A DNA stretch of 64,000 bases from VXPQ01 sp965248175 (GCA_965248175.1 OZ252093.1:1922001-1986000), one strand, 5' to 3'; shown: positions 1 to 8,688, counted from the stretch's first letter. Translations and numbers: made by a program. Notes: generated by a model not told the origin, from the sequence alone.

Positions 1-1114
1 CGAAACGCAGTCCTTCAGTCAGCGCTTCGCCGAGAATCTTTGGGGATATGTTCTCTTCGGTTGCTTGTTCTGAATCTATCGCGGCTTGCGTTTCTTCCTC
101 ATCCGTTTCCGGTTCATTACCATGGGCATATGCATGGAGCATACCCAGTGCATCAAGCCCTGCTATCCGAATGACTTCGTTCCGGGAAGGTGTAATCAGT
201 GCCGAACGGGCCACTTGTAATGCATCGGATGCGCGCATTTTCGCAAGCGCCCGGACAGCCTCTGCTTGCACGGACTGGTCCGGATCGGTTTGTGCGGCGC
301 GCAATGCCAGCGCGATCAACGCGGGGCTGGACAATGTCTGGTTGAGCGATGCGAATACAATGTTTCGAACTTCCGGTGAGGCATCTTCATAGGCAGCGGC
401 GAGCGCCCGGTCAGCAGCTCCGCCGGAGGCAAGGTGTGCCATGGCTTGCACGATGGCCGCCCGCACCCTGGTCTCCGGTTCTTCGCCGAATGAGGTTCGC
501 AGTCCGAGAATCAGGGCGGGATCGGGCGGAAGAGAACGTAATGCTTGCGCGGCGACGAGTCGTGCTGCCGGGAAGGATGCATGGCGCAACTGGGCGATCC
601 AACCCGCTGCCGGCTGGCTGGTCCGGCTTTCCATGAGTAGTTGTTCTTCCGGGTAGACCGCAACGAAGCGCGGCCGGTATGGGAAAGGCAAGGAAAACTC
701 TTCAACCCGCTCGTTCAGTGTTACCTCGAAACGTTCTGTCGTTCCGAGCGCGCCGGCTTCGAGGGTAAGGTCGATCGGATAGACCGCCGGGTTACGTTTA
801 CTTTCCTGGACTTCCTCGATACGTACGTGCAGCGTCTGGCTGTCGCTTTCGTATCGGACGGCAAACAGGGGGCGATATAGCCAGGCGTTTGCGATCCCGG
901 AAACGTCTATGCCTGCAGTCGCACGGGCGATTTGCGTCCAGATGTTCTGTGCATACTGCATCGTGTCCGATGCCGCATGGGAAACGACTATGCACTCTGG
1001 ACGTTGTTGCGCTTGCGCTGTGTGCGTCGTTTCCGGCCTTATTCCCCAGATCAACAGCAATGCCCACACCGGAAATAGCCGGCGCATGAGGAAAGCGGCC
1101 CGGATGCGAATCAT
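1..1114 (-). CDS. HEAT-repeat protein with M1-peptidase-like beta domain (partial, runs off left edge)
   Basis: The frame starts at an ATG at 1114 and stays open for 371 codons to the window edge. Residues 1-36 look like a signal peptide (RRLFPVWALLLIW ... AQAQ), so export is likely. Residues about 60-145 resemble the beta domain that follows the catalytic domain in M1 aminopeptidases (AWLYRPLFAVRYESDSQTL, PFPYRPRFVAVYPEEQLL). From about residue 150 come alpha-helical HEAT/armadillo-like repeats rich in Ala and Leu (ARLVAAQALRSL, VQAEAVRALAKM). No HEXXH or GAMEN motif lies between the signal peptide and the beta domain, so the catalytic domain seems absent. It is the last gene of a minus-strand run, 40 bases after the YbhN-like gene. 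The function is unknown; a binding role is an inference. Confidence 0.65.
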   Translation of the reverse strand, partial: MIRIRAAFLMRRLFPVWALLLIWGIRPETTHTAQAQQRPECIVVSHAASDTMQYAQNIWTQIARATAGIDVSGIANAWLYRPLFAVRYESDSQTLHVRIEEVQESKRNPAVYPIDLTLEAGALGTTERFEVTLNERVEEFSLPFPYRPRFVAVYPEEQLLMESRTSQPAAGWIAQLRHASFPAARLVAAQALRSLPPDPALILGLRTSFGEEPETRVRAAIVQAMAHLASGGAADRALAAAYEDASPEVRNIVFASLNQTLSSPALIALALRAAQTDPDQSVQAEAVRALAKMRASDALQVARSALITPSRNEVIRIAGLDALGMLHAYAHGNEPETDEEETQAAIDSEQATEENISPKILGEALTEGLRF

Positions 1115-1154
1115 GCCGAAAAGAGGCGTTGATACATTCGGACACCGCATGGTT

Positions 1155-2264
1155 TCATGACTCCCGCTTCTCCGGCGAAGAAGATGTAGACGTGTGCAGC
1201 GGAGGCATCTTCGATCCCTGGAGGACAAGACATATCCCCCCCACGGAGACATGCAACACCAACTGAGCGGCATGACAGAGCACGGCGTAGGTTGCGGCGG
1301 CTTCATGGCTGAAGGCAAAAAGGTAGACGAGCGCCTGGATCGTAATATAATGATAAGAGCCTGTCCCTCCGGGCAAGGGAACGAGGATGCCAACCGTGCC
1401 GAATATCATGATGATCCATCCGTCGAGCAAGGACAGGTTATAGATTCCCGCCGTATTCAGCATGAGGAAGGGGATGTAGGCCATCAGCAGGTAAAGAAAC
1501 CACATGACGGCCGTGCTCCATACGATACGTTGTTTTCTGGGTGAGCGCAGGATCGTCGCCATTCCTTCCCGAAATGCTGCGAAGGCTGCCGCCAGACGTG
1601 GTTTCAGGGAATGTTCTCCGCTGGATACGTCGGTTTTGCGGGGGCTTCCGGACATCCCCGAGAGGAATCTGTAGAGCAGGAAAGCGGCCAGTGCAATGGC
1701 AACGGCGAGCAGAACCATGGCCGGCAACGGTATCCGGTCAAGTTGTGCGGCAATCGGCGCAATCAGGATGTCGCCCAGTATGGCTGCACGACCCGTCAAC
1801 AGGAGAAAGACGCTGCCCAGGCCTGCGCCCAGCACGACCACATCGAGAATGCGTTCCGTTACGACAGTGCCCAGCAAGCTGCTGAAGCGCAGGCGGCTAT
1901 GTGCGGAGAGATTGGCCGTTCGCGCCACTTCGCCAAGCCTTGGCACTGCAAAGTTGACCATATAACCGATTATTACCGAGTAAAAGATCGGTTTTATCCC
2001 CGGGAGTCTGGGGGTGTCGACATCCGTTTTTGTATTGCCGGGCTGTGCACCGGCGATCTCGGGGAGCGCTTCGATGAGGAGCTGCCATCGCCAGGCCCGC
2101 ACCAGGCTACTGAGCAACATGACGGCCACGAGAATCGGGATCCATGCATAATTCGCAGTGCGAAGAGCATCCGCCATTGCGTCTGTATTGACTCCTCGCA
2201 ATGCCAGATACAGCAATAGTGCCGCGAGAGCAAGGCTTCCTGTGTATACGAGGCGGCTACGCAT
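1155..2264 (-). CDS. YbhN / LPG-synthase transmembrane-region family protein
   Basis: This 369-residue integral membrane protein has about eight hydrophobic segments spread over its length, the first at residues 8-22. It matches the UPF0104/YbhN/AglD-like family (lysylphosphatidylglycerol synthase TM region): an RAWRWQLLI element after the second segment, a conserved VPRLGEVAR loop, and VPLPGGTGSYHY near the C-terminus. Family members act as or resemble lipid flippases, and stand-alone forms are mostly uncharacterised, so the substrate is unknown. It lacks the cytosolic aminoacyltransferase domain of MprF. It sits 60 bases after the aminotransferase gene and 40 bases before the HEAT-repeat gene, which suggests co-transcription. 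Confidence 0.8.
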   Translation of the reverse strand: MRSRLVYTGSLALAALLLYLALRGVNTDAMADALRTANYAWIPILVAVMLLSSLVRAWRWQLLIEALPEIAGAQPGNTKTDVDTPRLPGIKPIFYSVIIGYMVNFAVPRLGEVARTANLSAHSRLRFSSLLGTVVTERILDVVVLGAGLGSVFLLLTGRAAILGDILIAPIAAQLDRIPLPAMVLLAVAIALAAFLLYRFLSGMSGSPRKTDVSSGEHSLKPRLAAAFAAFREGMATILRSPRKQRIVWSTAVMWFLYLLMAYIPFLMLNTAGIYNLSLLDGWIIMIFGTVGILVPLPGGTGSYHYITIQALVYLFAFSHEAAATYAVLCHAAQLVLHVSVGGICLVLQGSKMPPLHTSTSSSPEKRES

Positions 2265-2324
2265 GGGACCTGTTGTACAGAGGATTGGCCATGCTGCAAT
2301 GCAGCTTTTCGAAGGTGTATTGCG

Positions 2325-3494
2325 TCAACCCGCGGTCTGCATCGCCGCATCCAGTGCTTCGATCAGCGCTTGTATGTCCCGCTCGTCGTTATAGACGTGG
2401 GGCGAGATGCGGATGGCGTTTCCCCGCACCGACACGGAGATGTTGCGTTGTTCAAGAATATCTCGCAGGCGATCAGGGTCGGCATCGTTGCCGTTCCTGG
2501 CCCGCAGTCCGAACAGATGGTGTACTCGTCCCTCTGGAGATTCGAGTCGAAATCCGAGTTCCTCCGCACAGTTTGCAAGCGGTCGGGTCAGGTTCCGGCA
2601 GTACTCCTGAATGGCTTCCGGCGTCAGATTAAGCACCATTTCCAGTGCCGCCACCAACATGGGAACGAGCACAAAGTTGCTGCGCTCACCCATGTCGAAT
2701 CGGATGGCCCCCGGATGATATCCATCCCGGTAAGCAATGATATTGCCGAATTCTTCGCTTCTTTCCCGGCATATCCAGTTTTCCTCAAGGGGTCGCCCGT
2801 TGTGCCAGCGCTCGGAATAGTAGGCAAGGCCGAGCGAGTAAGGACCGAGCAGCCATTTGTATCCGGCACAGATCACCGCGTCGGGGCGGATGCGCTCGAC
2901 ATCGAAGGGAAGGGCGCCCACAGACTGCGTTCCGTCCACGACCAGTGCCGCTCCTGCCTCGCGGGTCCGGCGGGAAATGGCCTCAAGATCAAAGAGCGTG
3001 CCGTCGATCCAGTGTATGTGGGGTATGGCTACGATCGCTGTCCTTGCGTCGATCGCCTCCAGGATACGCTCATTCCACCGGGTCGTTCGCTCTCCAGGGC
3101 CTTCACCAGGGCCGACGGTCTCCAGCAAGGCGCCTGCGTCTGCCGCTATCCGGCGCCAGGCATACACGTTACTCGGGAATTGCTCGGCCAGAACCACGAT
3201 CCGATCGCCTTGCTCGACGGGCAGGTTGGCGGCGATGGCAGCCAGTCCATAGGAGGCAGAGGGAATGATGGCTACGGAATCGGCCGGGGCATGGATCAAT
3301 TGTCCGAACAATGCCCGGAGTCGGTTACTTCCCTCGAAAAAATCCGCATGCTCCACACCGGAAGGGTCGCGGCGCTGCCGGATCCCGGCTATGCCGGCTT
3401 CTTCCACCTTCCGGGCCGTGGGGGCCATGAAGGCGCAATTCAGATAATGAAGGTGATTCGGTAGAGAAAAGAGATGTTTTTGACAGGCGAGCAT
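2325..3494 (-). CDS. Class V aminotransferase (cysteine desulfurase-like PLP enzyme)
   Basis: The 389-residue protein has the fold-type I layout of class V aminotransferases. VVDGTQSVGA (residues 185-194) carries the Asp that contacts the PLP ring nitrogen, and CAGYKWLLGP (209-218) carries the Schiff-base lysine K213. SASYGLA (79-85) is the phosphate-binding turn. The group includes cysteine desulfurases, selenocysteine lyases and isopenicillin-N epimerase-like enzymes. I do not see the SufS/IscS loop with a catalytic Cys, so desulfurase activity should not be assumed. It follows hisF by 78 bases on the same strand, but nothing ties it to histidine synthesis. Confidence 0.8.
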   Translation of the reverse strand: MLACQKHLFSLPNHLHYLNCAFMAPTARKVEEAGIAGIRQRRDPSGVEHADFFEGSNRLRALFGQLIHAPADSVAIIPSASYGLAAIAANLPVEQGDRIVVLAEQFPSNVYAWRRIAADAGALLETVGPGEGPGERTTRWNERILEAIDARTAIVAIPHIHWIDGTLFDLEAISRRTREAGAALVVDGTQSVGALPFDVERIRPDAVICAGYKWLLGPYSLGLAYYSERWHNGRPLEENWICRERSEEFGNIIAYRDGYHPGAIRFDMGERSNFVLVPMLVAALEMVLNLTPEAIQEYCRNLTRPLANCAEELGFRLESPEGRVHHLFGLRARNGNDADPDRLRDILEQRNISVSVRGNAIRISPHVYNDERDIQALIEALDAAMQTAG

Positions 3495-3572
3495 CGGTCG
3501 ATCCGCGAACGCGGTTAGTATGTAAATATCTCGTCCAGGTGGTTGTGGTGGGGTTGGCAGGGCGCCCCTGCG

Positions 3573-4346
3573 TTATTCCGCTTCCTTCATGCGTACGACC
3601 ACCCCCTGATCGTGCAGGAAACGTTTGGCTTCTGCAATGGAATATTCCCTGAAATGGAAAATCGAGGCTGCCAGCACGGCATCGGCGGTTCCCTGGACAA
3701 GTGCGTCGTGCAGATGCTCCAGCGTACCGGCGCCCCCGGAAGCGATGACGGGAACCGATACGCTTTCGGCAATGGCCCGGAGCAACTCCGTGTCGTAGCC
3801 GTCCTTCGTGCCATCGCAGTCCATGGACGTGACGAGCAGTTCTCCCGCCCCGCGTTGCTCGGCCTCGGCTGCCCATTCGATGGCGTCAAGATCGACAGGA
3901 TTGCGTCCGCCATGCGTATATACGCCCCATTGTCTCTTGCCTGTTCGTTTGGCGTCGATCGCCACGACAATGCACTGGGTCCCGAACGATTCGGCGCCCT
4001 GTGAAATCAAATCCGGGTCGCGGATGGCTGCAGAGTTGACGGATATCTTGTCGGCGCCTGCGTGAAGCATGGCCCGCATGTCTTCGACCGTCCGGAGTCC
4101 GCCGCCGACTGTTAGGGGAATAAACACCTGATCGGCGGTGCGGCGCACCACATCATGCATGATTCCCCGGTTTTCGTGTGTGGCCGTGATATCCAGAAAA
4201 ACGAGTTCATCGGCGCCTGCTGCATCGTAAAATCGCGCCTGTTCGACGGGGTCTCCGGCATCCACGATATCCACGAACCGCACGCCTTTGACGACACGGC
4301 CCTCGTCGACATCCAGACAGGGAATGATACGTCGGGCGAGCGCCAT
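3573..4346 (-). CDS. hisF: Imidazole glycerol phosphate synthase, cyclase subunit
   Basis: HisF takes ammonia from HisH and closes the imidazole ring of imidazole-glycerol phosphate, also releasing AICAR. The 257-residue length is typical. The (beta/alpha)8 signature elements are present: RIIPCLDVDEGRVVKG (catalytic Asp near residue 11), VVAIDAKRTG (second catalytic Asp near 130), and phosphate-binding loops TVGGGLRT and ASGGAGTLEHL. The start ATG overlaps the hisA stop (TGATG), so the two are translationally coupled. Confidence 0.97.
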   Translation of the reverse strand: MALARRIIPCLDVDEGRVVKGVRFVDIVDAGDPVEQARFYDAAGADELVFLDITATHENRGIMHDVVRRTADQVFIPLTVGGGLRTVEDMRAMLHAGADKISVNSAAIRDPDLISQGAESFGTQCIVVAIDAKRTGKRQWGVYTHGGRNPVDLDAIEWAAEAEQRGAGELLVTSMDCDGTKDGYDTELLRAIAESVSVPVIASGGAGTLEHLHDALVQGTADAVLAASIFHFREYSIAEAKRFLHDQGVVVRMKEAE

Positions 4347-5146
4347 CAGGGATTGATATTTTTGTCGGGTCGGGAGGTCATGTTTGCCGTCGAGAACTGG
4401 TCTAGATCGACATCCTGCTTATAGTTCCAGCACCAGAATTGCTGGCACGGGAAGCGATTTTCGTAGAGCGCCCGCCCGATAATGATCGAGTCTACCCTGT
4501 ACGAGGCGAGTTCCTGCAGGCGGACCAGATCTGCGTAACTTCCCACACCGCCGGAGGCCGTTATGCGCGCATGACGGAGTTTTTCGCCGAGCGTCCGGTA
4601 GGCGCTTAGGTTGGGGCCTTGTAATGTTCCGTCCCGTCCGATATCCGTATACACGATACGTCGCACGCCCCGATTTTCCATGTCTTGCGCCATGGCGACG
4701 GCGTCGAGGCCACTGCCTTCGAGCCATCCCTCAATGCGGACTTCCCCGTTGCGAGCGTCAATTCCCACGGCGACCCGGCTGCATGAATATCGCTCCACGG
4801 CTTCGGAAACGAGATCGGGCCGCCGCACCGCCGCAGTGCCGAGAATCACTCGGTAAACCCCCAACCCGATGGTTTCTTCGATATCCTCCATGGTGCGGAT
4901 GCCGCCGCCCAGTTGTACCGGGATATCCAGCTCCTTGCATATGGCGCGGATCACCTCGCGATTTGGCGAACGATCCCCGCGGGCAGCATCCAGATCGACC
5001 ACATGCAGCGTACGCGCATTCTGAACGCGCCACAACTTGGCCATCTTGACGGGGTCTTCAAAATACACCGTCTCTTTGTCATACGAGCCCTGATATAGCC
5101 GTACGCATTTTCCGCCGCGAAGGTCTATAGCCGGAATAACGAGCAT
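4346..5146 (-). CDS. hisA: Phosphoribosylformimino-AICAR ribotide isomerase
   Basis: HisA isomerises ProFAR to PRFAR, the substrate of HisF/HisH. I chose the ATG at 5146 (MLVIPAIDLRGG) because a longer reading to 5239 adds 31 residues with no family likeness. The catalytic Asp lies in PAIDLRGG, the second in VYTDIGRDGT, and phosphate loops are QLGGGIRT and ASGGVGSYADL. The 266-residue protein has a C-terminal tail of about 35 residues after the usual end (GRALYENRF), with a Trp/Cys-rich start (QQFWCWNYK). The tail is longer than in the enterobacterial protein; its role is unknown. The stop overlaps the hisF start. Confidence 0.96.
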   Translation of the reverse strand: MLVIPAIDLRGGKCVRLYQGSYDKETVYFEDPVKMAKLWRVQNARTLHVVDLDAARGDRSPNREVIRAICKELDIPVQLGGGIRTMEDIEETIGLGVYRVILGTAAVRRPDLVSEAVERYSCSRVAVGIDARNGEVRIEGWLEGSGLDAVAMAQDMENRGVRRIVYTDIGRDGTLQGPNLSAYRTLGEKLRHARITASGGVGSYADLVRLQELASYRVDSIIIGRALYENRFPCQQFWCWNYKQDVDLDQFSTANMTSRPDKNINP

Positions 5147-5185
5147 GACAAAGGGTTTCTGAGTGGCTCTACACCGGGTGCTTGT

Positions 5186-5223
5186 TGCAAAAACGAAGGG
5201 CGGAAAGCCGTCAGCTTCCGCCC
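5186..5223 (-). terminator. Rho-independent terminator or attenuator between hisH and hisA
   Basis: On the minus strand the bases from 5223 to 5198 form a GC-rich stem-loop, GGGCGGAAGC paired with GCTTTCCGCCC (one bulged base) around TGACG. It is followed by the T-rich run TTCGTTTTTG. This is a classic intrinsic terminator shape. It lies 58 bases after the hisH stop and 40 bases before the hisA start, so hisA-hisF may need their own promoter or be controlled by read-through. Confidence 0.7.
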
Positions 5224-5281
5224 GTTCGCTGTGCTGCACGGGTCTGTGCGCAAATCCGTGTCCGGATTTTTATGCCGGGTG

Positions 5282-5923
5282 CTATACCGATTCTGCAAAA
5301 TTCCTCAAGATATGCAGGCCGTTTTCCTGGCTTTTCTCGGGGTGAAACTGGACCCCGTATACATTGTTTCGCTGTACGATGGCCGGGAAGGCAACCCCGT
5401 ACCGGCAGCTCGCCAGCATATCGGATGCGATTGCCGGCGCTGCTGCGTAGGAATGCACGAAATAAAAATATGGCTGGGAAGGCAGTCCGCGTAAAAGCGG
5501 GTCTTCGCGTTGCCGTTCCAACGTATTCCAGCCCATGTGCGGGATTTTCAATGGGCCATCCGGGGATTCTCTGTACAGAGTGGTCTTGCATGTCGTTGCG
5601 AAGTGCAGCACATGGCCCGGTAAGACACCGAGCCCCTTGTGTCGCCCCATCTCTTCACTTGATTCGAAGAGGAGCTGCATGCCCACACATACACCGAGGA
5701 ATGGTTTGCCTTCCTTGATCGCGCCAAGGATCGGTTCTTCCAGCTCTCTGCGGCGTATCTCGTCGATACAGGCTCCGAAGGCGCCTACGCCGGGCAAGAC
5801 CACCTTGTCGGCGGTGCGAATATCTTCCGGACGATCCGACCGGACGACATCGGCTCCCACGGCTTCGAACGCTTTTTCGATAGAGCGCAGGTTGCCGATA
5901 CCGTAATCGACAATCGCAATCAT
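5282..5923 (-). CDS. hisH: Imidazole glycerol phosphate synthase, glutaminase subunit
   Basis: HisH hydrolyses glutamine and passes ammonia to HisF. The protein is a class I glutamine amidotransferase: nucleophile C79 in FLGVCVGMQ, catalytic His in VQFHPEKS, and the oxyanion strand PGVGAFG. I prefer the ATG at 5923 (MIAIVDYGIGNL, 213 residues), two bases after the proC stop; a GTG at 5935 in the same frame would add four residues and overlap proC. A terminator separates it from hisA downstream, although HisH and HisF work as a 1:1 complex. Confidence 0.97.
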   Translation of the reverse strand: MIAIVDYGIGNLRSIEKAFEAVGADVVRSDRPEDIRTADKVVLPGVGAFGACIDEIRRRELEEPILGAIKEGKPFLGVCVGMQLLFESSEEMGRHKGLGVLPGHVLHFATTCKTTLYRESPDGPLKIPHMGWNTLERQREDPLLRGLPSQPYFYFVHSYAAAPAIASDMLASCRYGVAFPAIVQRNNVYGVQFHPEKSQENGLHILRNFAESV

Positions 5924-5924
5924 G

Positions 5925-6743
5925 TTATTGTCCACTCAATTCCGCGGAACGCTCGGCAGCCGTGGCTACCGCGTTGATCAGCATGGTGCGTATGCCGTGC
6001 GCCTCGAGTTCCGCAACAGCCGCAATAGCCGTTCCACCGGGTGTCGTGACCTCGTCGCGCAGAATGGCCGGGTGCTTGCCCGTATCCCGGACCAGTTTGG
6101 CCGCGCCGTATACGGTCTGCGCCGCCAGCCGAAATGCAGTGGGACGGGGCAGTCCCTGCTTGACCCCCGCATCGGTGAGCGACTCAATGAACATGTACAC
6201 GTAGGCAGGCCCGCTACCCGACAATCCCGTAACCGCATCCATCATGTATTCGGGGACGACTTCGACCGTCCCGACGGCTTCAAAGATGTGTCTGGCGAGT
6301 TCCAGATGCTTCGATTCGGCGAACTGCCCGCCCGTAATAGCCGAGGCCCCCTCGTCAACGATAGCAGGGGTGTTGGGCATCGTGCGGACCACAGGGATTT
6401 TTTGGCCGAACGCTTTTTCCAGGGTGTGGGTGGTGATGCCGGCGAGTACGGAAATAACCAGTGTTTCGGGGTGGACATTACCCTTTATTTCCTCGATTAC
6501 CTCTGTGAGGTCTTGTGGCTTCACGGCAAGAATGACCATAGTGGCCCCCTGTACAGCGGCGGGGTTGTCACTGGTCGTAGAGATACCCGGGAAGTCCTTT
6601 TGCAGCGCTTTCAGCGCTGCTTCGGTGCGGCGCGTGGCGCGCAGCTGAGCCGGTTCGAACTCGTGGCCTTCGATGAGGCCGCCGATAAGTGCGCGGCCGA
6701 TATTCCCGGCGCCGATGACAGTGACGGTTTCGTTCTGAAGCAT
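5925..6743 (-). CDS. proC: Pyrroline-5-carboxylate reductase
   Basis: ProC makes the last step of proline synthesis, reducing 1-pyrroline-5-carboxylate with NAD(P)H. The ATG at 6743 gives 272 residues and begins directly before the Rossmann strand VTVIGAGNIGRALIGGL; a longer reading to 6890 adds 49 residues with no family likeness. Further family marks are VILAVKPQ, RTMPNTPA and the C-terminal signature GLSGSGPAYVYMFIESLTDAGV. Its stop is two bases from the hisH start and its start is 88 bases from the hisB stop, so a proline gene is embedded in the histidine cluster. Confidence 0.97.
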   Translation of the reverse strand: MLQNETVTVIGAGNIGRALIGGLIEGHEFEPAQLRATRRTEAALKALQKDFPGISTTSDNPAAVQGATMVILAVKPQDLTEVIEEIKGNVHPETLVISVLAGITTHTLEKAFGQKIPVVRTMPNTPAIVDEGASAITGGQFAESKHLELARHIFEAVGTVEVVPEYMMDAVTGLSGSGPAYVYMFIESLTDAGVKQGLPRPTAFRLAAQTVYGAAKLVRDTGKHPAILRDEVTTPGGTAIAAVAELEAHGIRTMLINAVATAAERSAELSGQ

Positions 6744-6831
6744 GTGTGCAAGCGTCGGATTAAAGCGTGATGGCGTTGCGCCGGAGCAGGTAACGGGATG
6801 CGGAAGGTTGCCGGAGGCGATCCGGCCGGGG

Positions 6832-7440
6832 TTAGATAGCACCCTTGGTGGATGGCATCCTGGCGAAAGACGGATCCCTCCGGACAGCATCCCGCAGGGC
6901 GCGGGCAGTTGCCTTGAAGATAGCTTCTATCTTATGGTGCGCATTTTTCCCGTAGAGCGCTTCGATGTGCAGGTTGCACCGGGCATGTTCAGCGAACGCG
7001 TGCCAGAAGTGTTCGACCATCTCGACGGAAAGGTCCCCTACCCGATCGCGATCGAAATCGGCTCGGTAATGCAGATAAAAGCGCCCGGACAAATCGACGG
7101 TGGCCCGAGCAAGTGCGTCGTCCATCGGTACGTATGCATGTCCGAAGCGGCGAATGAAGGTTTTGTCGCCCAGTGCTTCTCGAAAAGCGTCCCCCAGCGA
7201 GATGGCTACGTCCTCGACGGTGTGGTGTTCGTCTACATGCAGATCGCCGTTGCAGAAGGCCTGCAGCCCGAATCCTCCGTGTTTTGCGAACAGATCAAGC
7301 ATGTGGTCCAGAAAACCGATGCCCGTTTCGTTCTTGTACGTTTCTGCCTGATCGAGCCGTAGCTCGATGCGTACGCTGGTCTCCGAAGTTTCGCGGACAA
7401 CGGAGGCGCTGCGTGCGTCGAAATCGCCGGATGAGGACAT
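6832..7440 (-). CDS. hisB: Imidazoleglycerol-phosphate dehydratase
   Basis: HisB dehydrates imidazole-glycerol phosphate to imidazole-acetol phosphate. The 202-residue length marks the single-function form, without the N-terminal phosphatase domain of the enterobacterial bifunctional enzyme. Metal-binding histidines are visible in GIGFLDHMLDLF, DLHVDEHHTVEDVAI and RFGHAYVPMDDAL, and again near the C-terminus in NAHHKIEAIFKA. It is the first gene of the minus-strand his cluster; the divergent spondin-domain gene starts on the other strand, leaving a short shared upstream region. Confidence 0.97.
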   Translation of the reverse strand: MSSSGDFDARSASVVRETSETSVRIELRLDQAETYKNETGIGFLDHMLDLFAKHGGFGLQAFCNGDLHVDEHHTVEDVAISLGDAFREALGDKTFIRRFGHAYVPMDDALARATVDLSGRFYLHYRADFDRDRVGDLSVEMVEHFWHAFAEHARCNLHIEALYGKNAHHKIEAIFKATARALRDAVRRDPSFARMPSTKGAI

Positions 7441-7559
7441 GGCGATACCCGTGATTGAGGTTCGAACATCAGGTTCAGGCCGGCGTACTGTATGCCATAC
7501 CTGCGAAATTGTTCGCTTGCGCGAAGTTTTCCCTGTGGCTTTTCTGCCTGATACCGGTT

Positions 7560-8573
7560 ATGGCTATACCCTGGTTCATTTCCCGGCGGTTTGGCAGGCG
7601 CATACCGACATGGGCGTCTGCTTACACGTTCATCCACATTGTATTGGGGTTTTCGGTGGCGCTCATTGCGCTGATGACGATGATCCCGGCGCAGGCGCAG
7701 ATGACTCCCGATCCCGCTACCTACACGGTGACGTTCCAGGGCAATTGGACCACCGCAAGCACGCCCGGCGGGGTTGTGGGTAGCGCGCACTTCACAACCC
7801 TGGTCGGCGCGGTACACAATGACATGGTGACGTTCTGGGAGTCTGGCGGTACGGCCACTCCCGGGGTCGAGAGTGTCGCGGAACTGGGTACTACAGGGAC
7901 CTTCGAATCCGAAGTCACCGCGGCAGGTACGAATGCTTCCCTCGTCAAGAAGAGCATCGGATTCGATCCTACCGTTACAGCCACATTCGAGATTGAGGTC
8001 ACAAACGATCACCCGCTGTTCACCCTGCTGTCGATGATCGGTCCCAGTCCGGACTGGTTCGTCGGTGTTTCCGGGTTGTCTCTGCTCGATGCTCAGGGCC
8101 AATGGCTGTCGGAGCAAGAGGTCGATCTGTTCCCGTACGATGCCGGGACCGAGGAGGGAACCGAATTTTCGCTAAGTAATGCCGCTACCTCACCTCAAGG
8201 AACGATCGAGAGCATCAAGGGAATGGAAAAGTTCTCTGACGAACCGATGGCGATGCTCACGTTTGATCTCCAGGAGACCAGTGTAAACACAGAGAGTCGG
8301 GAGATGCCTGTGGAGGTGACGCTCTCGGCCAACTATCCGAATCCGTTCAATCCGGAGACAACGATAAGCTATGGATTGCCAAAGGCGGGGCAAGTACGTC
8401 TCGCAGTGTATAATCTGCTGGGGCATGAAGTGGCAATCCTGGTCGACCGATCGAAGCCTGCGGGCAATCATACAGTGCGTTTCGGAGCGGGCAATTTGCC
8501 AAGCGGTTTATATGTGTATCGCTTGCATGCGGGAGACGAGACTATTGTGCGTACGATGATGCTGGTGAAGTGA
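7560..8573 (+). CDS. Spondin-domain secreted protein with T9SS sorting domain
   Basis: The predicted protein begins with a signal peptide (membrane segment IHIVLGFSVALIALMTMIPA, cut after AQA). Next comes a region of about 180 residues resembling the spondin N-terminal domain: TYTVTFQGNWT, GSAHFTTLVGAVHN, and PSPDWFVGVSGLSLLD. The last ~85 residues are a type A T9SS sorting domain (NYPNPFNPETTISYGLP ... MMLVK). It is probably exported and anchored or released by the PorU/PorV machinery encoded at 43-48 kb. I chose the ATG at 7560 because it gives a normal signal peptide; the frame is open to an earlier ATG at 7455. Its biological target is unknown. Confidence 0.8.
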   Translation: MAIPWFISRRFGRRIPTWASAYTFIHIVLGFSVALIALMTMIPAQAQMTPDPATYTVTFQGNWTTASTPGGVVGSAHFTTLVGAVHNDMVTFWESGGTATPGVESVAELGTTGTFESEVTAAGTNASLVKKSIGFDPTVTATFEIEVTNDHPLFTLLSMIGPSPDWFVGVSGLSLLDAQGQWLSEQEVDLFPYDAGTEEGTEFSLSNAATSPQGTIESIKGMEKFSDEPMAMLTFDLQETSVNTESREMPVEVTLSANYPNPFNPETTISYGLPKAGQVRLAVYNLLGHEVAILVDRSKPAGNHTVRFGAGNLPSGLYVYRLHAGDETIVRTMMLVK

Positions 8574-8610
8574 GTTGTTGCGTCCGAACATCGTACAGGG
8601 GCTGTCGTAC

Positions 8611-8688
8611 TGTATGCCGTTCGTTCAAAATCGCCCTGTATGCCGTTCGTTCAAAATCGCCCTGTATGCCGTTCGTTCAAAATCGCCC
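8611..8688 (+). repeat. Three perfect 26-bp tandem repeats upstream of metG
   Basis: The unit TGTATGCCGTTCGTTCAAAA plus TCGCCC occurs three times head to tail without mismatch (8611-8636, 8637-8662, 8663-8688), and a further TGTA follows. It ends 17 bases before the metG start. Each unit contains an ATG. Unspaced tandem copies rule out a CRISPR array. It may be a slippage-prone tract in the metG 5' region. Confidence 0.95.

Noticed and set aside
2370..3464. 364-codon open frame opposite the class V aminotransferase
   Set aside because: It is a shadow: the minus strand has the full PLP-enzyme motif set, while this frame has no recognisable domain.
8611..8688. Possible CRISPR array
   Set aside because: The 26-bp units touch each other with no spacers, and there are no cas genes in the window.
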